A stretch of DNA of 64,000 bases, from positions 11,490,314 to 11,554,313 of the forward strand of contig CM068828.1 of the NCBI GenBank assembly GCA_028554795.2. The letters run 5' to 3'. The first letter of the stretch is position 1, and each line of letters starts with the position of its first letter. The notes beneath the pieces are model-generated. The model made no database searches, was not told the DNA's origin, and saw only the letters and a list, made by a program, of their open reading frames with translations. This DNA comes from Sinohyriopsis cumingii (Eukaryota; Mollusca; Bivalvia; Unionida; Unionidae). Both the position numbers and the translations under genes were made by a program. Shown one piece after another: positions 57,694-64,000 of the stretch.

Positions 57694-58060
57694 CCCGGAA
57701 GAATGGACACAAAGCAACGGAGAAAAATGTGGGCATTAAAAGTCAGTTAGATATTTAAATTCTATATGTGAGAGAGGTTTGAAATGTTTTTTATATAGTG
57801 GCTTAAGTTACGAGTGACTAAATGCACAGACGATATAATAAAATTAGCACTGAATGACAGAGGAGTCAAATTGCGAACAGCAAAACTAAGAGGTGGGCAG
57901 GGTGTTATTATTCACCACCCCACCCATTTCTTATTGACAGAAACAAGTGACTGTGACGCGTACTTACCGCCTAAACACATTGACCTCACAAGAGGTCGGG
58001 CATAAGAACTCACGGTACTAATGATTAGGAAATATGGGAACCAGTCTTGAACAGGGTGAA

Positions 58061-58145
<85 letters not shown>

Positions 58146-59516
58146 CGGCTGGCCAGGTTGATAATGAAAGTAAGATTTAAGAAATATAATTCTCTGAGAT
58201 CTTATCCTAGTTGTAAATGAAAAAAAGATATCGTTCTATTGAGAGAATTTCAGTCCTTTACAGACTTGTTTGAAAAACTCATTGCTGAAATCAGCACCTA
58301 ACTCTTTGGTGCAGTATCGAAAGCATACGTTTCAAACGCATGTATATTCCGAAAATGTAGCGTCTTATATGGTTTTCTCTTGACATAAGTCGTCATCAAT
58401 GATGTGTCTCTACTGATAAATATAAGTTGATCATGAGCACTCAAAGATTTTAAATTATTGAATTTTTATATAATGGAGTTTGCATAGGTTTTTACTATGG
58501 GAATTGAATTAATACCGTGAGTCCATAAATTTTGGACCAGAACCTGAGAACCTAGCCTGGCTCCATGCCTTTAACAATAGCACGTCAAAGGACATGTCTA
58601 CCTGAGAACTAAGGTAATATCTTGACTAGTTTCTGAACTAAAAATAATTATAATTCTGACAGTCCATCCCCAAATTACATAATACTCGGACCATTCAAAA
58701 CTCACATAATTATTTCTATAACTTAGTTTCTTAGTATATACCAGTCCAGAACGGAAAGCTAATTCTGATATGTAATATGCACTGCTGTAAAGCCGAGCAC
58801 TGCATCTTGATTGTGTGCATTATAGCTAAACTGATTTTCCAATAAGCGCACAGCTATTTTTACGCACTGTGGATTACATTAAGAGTTGATAATTTCGACA
58901 TAAGCGCTACAAGAGGCTTGACGACAGATATTTGGTTTGCTCGGGTCTTATCAGTCATCTTGCTTTACACGTGTCTAACTTCGTCATGATAAAATTTCTC
59001 AGACTGAATCTTGGAAAATCTTAGGAATGCATTTCTACATGTTATTGGTTATAAATATTTAGTTTGAACAAAAAAATAGCAGGCTAGAAGGATTTTCTCG
59101 CTATCAAAGATAAAGGTCTACAAGGATAAAAATGGAGTCATTCAGCTACTCGAATGAGTCTGATAGAGCTGTTAGACTGGTTGAATGCCAGGGATGAAGT
59201 CATGTCGAAAGTATCAATATCCTAAGTAAACGATAGATTTACATAGTTCATGCTCATTCAGTCACACGGTTACTGTTTCCGATGCAATGTTATTGCAGTT
59301 ACGTACTGGTTTAGGTTTGTTTTTTGTTGTTTTTTTTTTTTGGGGGGGGGGGGACTGCGCGCAAGTGGTGAACATGTATATTACAGTAAATATGGGGGAG
59401 GAGCTCTATGATTATTGATGACTTACACATTCTAATCGATCAACTGTTTTTCTGAGTGCTTGAAATGATTGCTGCGTTAACTGCGCATCTTTCTACACAG
59501 TAAATGACCTAGTCAT
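57694..59516. other. Non-coding stretch
   Basis: Contains the (TA)n tract at 58063-58142. A 63-codon open frame at 57814-58005 has no recognisable features. Confidence 0.45.
58063..58142. repeat. (AT)n microsatellite
   Basis: About 80 bp of uninterrupted AT dinucleotides. Confidence 0.97.
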
Positions 59517-59834
59517 GATGAGACCGCTCCGGTTGTCTAGTGGTTACAGCGTCCGCCTCGGATGCGAGAGATCGCGGGTACGAACCCCGGCCGAGTCATA
59601 CCAATGACTTATAAATGGTACTTACAGCTGCCTCGCTAGGCGCTCAGCATTAAGAGGTTAGTGTTAGGACTGGTCGGCCTGGTGTCAGGATAATGTGACT
59701 GGGTGGGACATCATGCTACATGTCTGCGGCATGATGCCCCAGTGCTGGACATCACTATAAACTGCCACACTGTAGATATCGTAGCGATATGAGTGAAAAA
59801 TTGTAAAAGCTACGTTAAAAATCGAAAATGCACG
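59517..59834 (+). mobile_element. tRNA-headed SINE, family 1, copy 4
   Basis: Head CCGGTTGTCTAGTGGTTACA, body as in the other copies. 11-bp duplication GACCTAGTCAT at 59506-59516 and 59835-59845. Confidence 0.93.
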
Positions 59835-59932
59835 GACCTAGTCATAAGAAAATGCACAAGTCATGTAAGGAACTTACTGTACATGTAAATACTATATACA
59901 TGTTGAGACGGCTAAAAACTGGTTTATACAAT

Positions 59933-60754
59933 GGTCCTACGATATAAGACATCGACCCTGACATTTATGTTTTTGGGGTGTCGAGGTCTTACTGCCTAAA
60001 TAATGGTGCTGCGTAGTGAGTTCCGATGTCGACTAACATCGTAACGAGTAGTCAATTTTTTAGGGAAATCTCACATGTAAATGGAATCGGGTCACAATTA
60101 ATTCTTCCAGTTCAGTACCCACGAATGTAGTTCTAGTCTATTTTTAGAACATTTTCCCTCTCTCATTTTGGTGGTGATAGAAGAGTTTTATTTATGCATG
60201 TTGACAGTCCAGCATCTCAAAAAAGAGCAGGTCAACCTTTGACGAGAACTTCACCGTGAAGTCATGTTTGAAGGTATTTTAGATTAACATATGATTTGTA
60301 TTTATTGTCACACAGTGGAAAGGTCAGTACTGAGAAACAAATGTAGAAAACATATAATAAAATTAATTGTGTTCTATGTCCAAATAGACCTGTTTTCACG
60401 TTCCGTTTGCCTACATTTCAGTTGCCTGTAATGCGATGGAAGCCGGGCAATGCCGAAATCGGATGAAGTTGAAATATGTTTCTTTAACGAAATAAATAAA
60501 AAATATATTAATATTGAAGAAAGTGTTTAGATAGCTTTATTTCTTTAATGATACTTATCTTTCTTTTAACTCACTTTAATTTGTAGAAAAGCGTCGATAT
60601 GGGCTGCCAAGTGTTTGAGTTATTCCTGAAAATTTTACTTCTCCTTACGATGTTAGTCGACATTGTAACACGCTACGCAGCGCCGTTATTTAGGCCGTAA
60701 GAACTCGACCCCCAAAACATAAACATCAGGGTCGATGTCTGACAATGTAGGACT
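59933..60754. mobile_element. Foldback/MITE element with ~115-bp inverted repeats
   Basis: 59933-60050 is the inverted counterpart of about 60638-60754, with shared blocks AGACATCGACCCTGA, GCGCTGCGTAG-like and ATGTCGACTAACATCGTAA. About 590 bp of non-coding sequence lies between. Ends read GGTCCTAC outward on both sides. No target duplication could be fixed. Confidence 0.8.
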
Positions 60755-61994
60755 AGTTTCTGCAATATCCAATACCATATCCCAGTTTAATGCCTGCGGC
60801 ATATTTAAAGAATAGTATTATTCAAACATACCTTATCTAGTTCAGGTTTTTCGCCATGGCTTACAAAACGGTAGTTTATATCGTCTTGTTACCTGGACTA
60901 CTATCTTCGGTAATCAATAAAAAGGTGGGCGTCGGACAGTTCCTGTTATAAAACTAGTCAGCTATAAGTAAGACCTAGTGATTATCAGGGCTGTGCCGGT
61001 TGAGGTTCCTTATCTCATCGTCGCTACGGTAGCCGGATTGGTGTGAGTATGAAGGGATGAAAACGTACACTGACACTCTTTTACTTATTTCTGCCTTTCA
61101 TATCATTACTCTTCTGACTGTCCAAACACTTCCGTCTTTACTTTATCTTTCATCACGCACCGCACCTCCACCCCCCGCTGCTTAGTCAAGTCTGACTGCT
61201 TCATACTTATTTATAGATAGATAGAATAAAGTTAAACACCTTACGGGTCTGTTCGATAGATTTGGACGTACCAGTTTTACGGGTTTTAACTAGTTACCAG
61301 CAGAAAATATATGCACACCAAGCTTAAACAAATGAAAACAGTAAAACAGTATGTATTGATGGATAGACGTTAACGTGCATATGTAAAATACATTATCCTA
61401 ATGTATGCCAGTGTGTGTATATTTGAAAAATGACGACGCTTCGCAAGAAGCATTTTTACCCTGTTTTTATAATGGAGCATTCCTTCCCGAATGTGGTTCA
61501 TGTATCACCACCGTACAATGTTTCACATAACATTGTATATTGAAATATAATCGCACACATTTCTGTCAGTTTACTTTTAGTACATGTGCGAGGACTGGGT
61601 AGTAGCGTGGGAATTTCATTTCAAGATCAGAAGTGTGAGTTCATTATTGAAGCACAAGAGTCTGACGTTTTATCAATAAAGTACGATCAAATCTCTGACA
61701 ACACGAAATCACCTGATCGGTACCACAGGTGCTCGACGCGAGCTTGATGTTGAGAAGGAAAAAAAAAAATAATCTGAAGGAAAAAAAATGATAAAGAGTG
61801 ACAAAAACACATTATAGATTACCCCCATGATCCGTTCTGACATAGGACCCTCTCTATCATAATATATAAGAGAGAAGGTACGGAACTTATAAATACTTCG
61901 TTCCACCCATGACCCTCGATTTCTTTCTGCTATTTCCGTCTTTAAAAGCACACGACCATACTATATGGCTTGTTTTACTCTTGATATATTTTTC
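60755..61994. other. Non-coding stretch
   Basis: No supported gene or clear repeat. Confidence 0.4.
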
Positions 61995-62029
61995 TATTCA
62001 TCAAGCCATCATTGACTTTTCTGCGTTGA

Positions 62030-63160
62030 ACCAAACTAAAGTGGAATAAATTCTCTGGTGCTTATTCAATTTCTTAGAAAAATAGCACACTGGATGATCA
62101 AGACCATTTTTATCTTCTTGAATCAATATTGCTCTAACCCCAACATCACTTGCATCAATAGACAGTTGAAACGATTGGCTGAAATTTCGAGCTGTAAGAA
62201 CTGGTATACTCTTAAGTATGGCCTTTAACTTATTAAAAGCCTCCTGGCATTTTTCAAACCAATGAAACTTGGTTTTCTTGCTCAATAAATTTGTCAGGGG
62301 TTCAGCAATCATGGAACAATTGGAACAAAATTTCCGATAATATCCATCCATACCCAAAAATCGCATCAGTTGCTTTTTACTGATTGGCACATGGAATCCA
62401 GGGATAGCCTTGACCTTAGCATCTATAGGTTTAACTTGTCCATGTCCCACGATATGTCCTAGAAATGTTACACAAGCACGGCAAAACTCAATTTTGGATA
62501 AATTAATTGTCATTCTTGCATCAGTGAGTCTGTCAAAGAATTTCCGAATTGTCGCTAAATGTTCTTTCCAGGTGTCGTTGTAGATGATGACATCATCGAT
62601 GTAAGCATCACAATTATCTAGACCAGATGTAATCATGTTCACTTAATGTTGAAAAATACTAGGCGAACCTTTCATTCCAAACGGTATTACTTTATATTGA
62701 TAAAGTCCATCTGGAATTATGAATGCCGAAATTTCTTTTGCCCTTTCTGTCAGTGGAATTTGCCAAAATCTTTTCAGAAGGTCAAATTTGGTGACATAAT
62801 TTGCATTGCCAATTTTATCAATGCAATCGTCGATTCTTGGTAATGGAAATGAATCTGTTTGAGTCACACTGTTCACCTTTCTTTAATCAGTGCACATGTA
62901 GAAAGTATTATCTGGTTTCGGAACAAGTATACATGGTGAACTCCAGTCACCTTTACTCGGCTCTATGAAATCATTCTCCAGCAAATACTGAATTTTTTTT
63001 TTTCAAACCTTCCTGTTTGAAAGGGTTCATCCGGTACGGGTGTTGTTGCACAGGTGTGGAATTTACTATTTCAGAGTCCGATTGCATTTCTTCGCTTAAA
63101 TCCTCTCTGAGTGGGACAGGTACAACTAAATTAATTGCATGATTAAGCTGACTATCTCTC
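62030..63160 (-). pseudogene. Gypsy element B: reverse transcriptase and RNase H
   Basis: Blocks on the minus strand: PVQQHPYRMNPFKQEGLKKK, a mutated central segment with GDWSSPCILVPKPDN near 62950, MNSVTQTDSFPLPRIDDCID, YVTKFDLLKRFWQIPL, the catalytic DAYIDDVIIYNDTW, CVTFLGHIVGHGQVKPIDAK, RFLGMDGYYRKFCSN, then RNase H start QLSIDASDVGVRAILIQEDK and PVCYFSKKLNKHQRIYST. The main open run, 62642-62001, is intact; one stop at the boundary near 62643 and one at 62884 (TGCACT*A-type site within the FYMCTD block) interrupt it. Confidence 0.9.
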
Positions 63161-63239
63161 TCTTTAACATATTTATGTGGCAAAGTTGTTTTTAGTTTCG
63201 CCTCACATGAGTATTTATGATATAATGTAAATCATTTAC

Positions 63240-63735
63240 TTTCTTTCAACTGTGTAAGGACCATAATACTTGACCTGAAGAGGATTTTGTGGTATGGAAC
63301 TAGAGAATCAGAACTATATCACCAGGCTGAAAACTCCTTTCCTTTGTATTTTTATCATACCTTAATTTCATTTTGACTAAGTAGAGTGCAGATTAGTTCC
63401 TGCAACCTCACAAGACTTCAACAACTTGTCCTTAAAATTGAAAACATAATAGAGAAGATTGATTTCGATATCTTCATTAGAAAAAAAAGTTTCTTTTTTA
63501 ACAACTTCAGTGGTCCAACAGAATGTTCAAGACCTAGTTTAAAGGGACTGAATCCTAAAGAGTCTTGAACTGATTCCCTAACAGCAAACAATAGTAAATG
63601 ACTGCCTTCATCCCAATCTTTACCTGTATCGAAACAATATGACCGAATCATATTGTTCAAAATTTGATGAAATATTTCTAAAGCCCCTTGACTGTCAGGG
63701 TGATAGGCAGAAGATTTGAATTGTTGGATGCCTAA
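63240..63735 (-). pseudogene. Gypsy element B: integrase C-terminal half
   Basis: Contains SSAYHPDSQGALEIFHQILN, with the catalytic Glu position intact in GALEIFHQ, then YCFDTGKDWDEGSHLLLFAV and DSLGFSPFKLGLEHSVGPLK. A later stretch gives SFQPGDIVLIL and a GPYTVE block near 63250. The N-terminal half with the two catalytic Asp residues is outside the fragment. Confidence 0.85.
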
Positions 63736-63746
63736 TAGTAGTAAAG

Positions 63747-63925
63747 TGGGGCACCCTAGCGACAATGGGAATTAGCATTACAGAGACCCCTGGGTCACTC
63801 TAGCGACAATGGAAATTTAACATGGAGAAAAATCGTGGGTCACTCTGGCGACAAGGGAAATTTAACATGGGGAATAGACTTTGGGCTTGTCTAGCGACAA
63901 GGGAAATTGAACATGGGATTTTTTG
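63747..63925 (+). repeat. ~45-bp tandem repeat, 4 units
   Basis: Units begin near 63747, 63792, 63837 and 63883 and share GGGTCACTCTAGCGACAATG followed by GAAATTTAACATGG. They replace the integrase N-terminus of Gypsy fragment B. Confidence 0.88.
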
Positions 63926-64000
63926 TTGACTTTTTTTTTTTTTAAAAATTTTAAAAAAGGGGTAGGCAATTCAAAGACTATCTCTTTTCGAGAAATATGG

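Larger units (their letters stand above)
61995..63765 (-). mobile_element. Ty3/Gypsy retrotransposon fragment B (INT-RT-RH order)
   Basis: Minus-strand pol fragment reading integrase (63735-63240), linker, then RT and RNase H (63160-62030). Again integrase precedes RT, as in Gmr1-like Gypsy elements. It is truncated at both ends: the integrase start is replaced by a 45-bp tandem repeat at about 63747, and RNase H is lost after YSTLVW. No LTR visible. Confidence 0.87.

Noticed and set aside
57814-58005. 63-codon ORF
   Set aside because: No recognisable family; length compatible with chance.

Overview
This is animal nuclear DNA, most probably from a marine invertebrate and plausibly a mollusc. 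The evidence is spliced genes with GT-AG introns, dispersed tRNA-headed SINEs, LINE and Ty3/Gypsy debris, MITEs, minisatellites and long TA tracts. The species is an inference; no ribosomal or mitochondrial marker is present. The sequence shows one convincing intact host gene. Almost everything else is mobile or virus-derived.

Layout. 1-1961: decayed Ty3/Gypsy pol with integrase upstream of reverse transcriptase. 3430-4110: hAT-type transposase remnant split by a SINE. 6087-17638: an 11.55-kb virus-like DNA element of Polinton/adintovirus type, with ~190-bp terminal inverted repeats and a flanking 6-bp duplication (ATGATA). It carries a 17-unit palindromic repeat array, structural-type genes, an HNH homing-type endonuclease, a zinc-finger gene, a DNA polymerase B / SF1 helicase / HNH fusion, a DDE integrase, a zinc-ribbon/phospholipase A2 gene and a packaging ATPase; most are broken. 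18702-20634: 5'-truncated LINE with a 29-bp target duplication. 21615-25350: two copies of a 465-bp MITE bracketed by one minisatellite. 28949-51403 (minus): an uninterrupted five-exon gene model of about 1,584 residues, CXorf38-like (DUF4559) domain, coiled coil, STAND NTPase and about ten ~66-residue ankyrin-like repeats, resembling an innate immune receptor. Its second intron contains a second, diverged relative of the viral element (about 42.8-47.6 kb) with double-jelly-roll capsid, penton-like, pX-like, ATPase, PLA2 and zinc-finger remnants. 52616-54225: a two-monomer minisatellite. 55240-57031 and 61995-63765: two related Gypsy copies, the first with its halves inverted. SINEs, a foldback element and microsatellites fill the rest.

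How parts relate. In the intact-ended viral element, genes form closely packed divergent and convergent pairs: PLA2 and ATPase start codons lie 23 bp apart, polymerase and integrase overlap tail to tail, and the ATPase ends inside the right inverted repeat. The intronic copy keeps the divergent PLA2/ATPase pair and the ATPase-to-capsid order but not the same overall map. Both copies are inactivated by stops and frameshifts, so they are fossils of an integrating virus family; the STAND gene around one of them looks functional.
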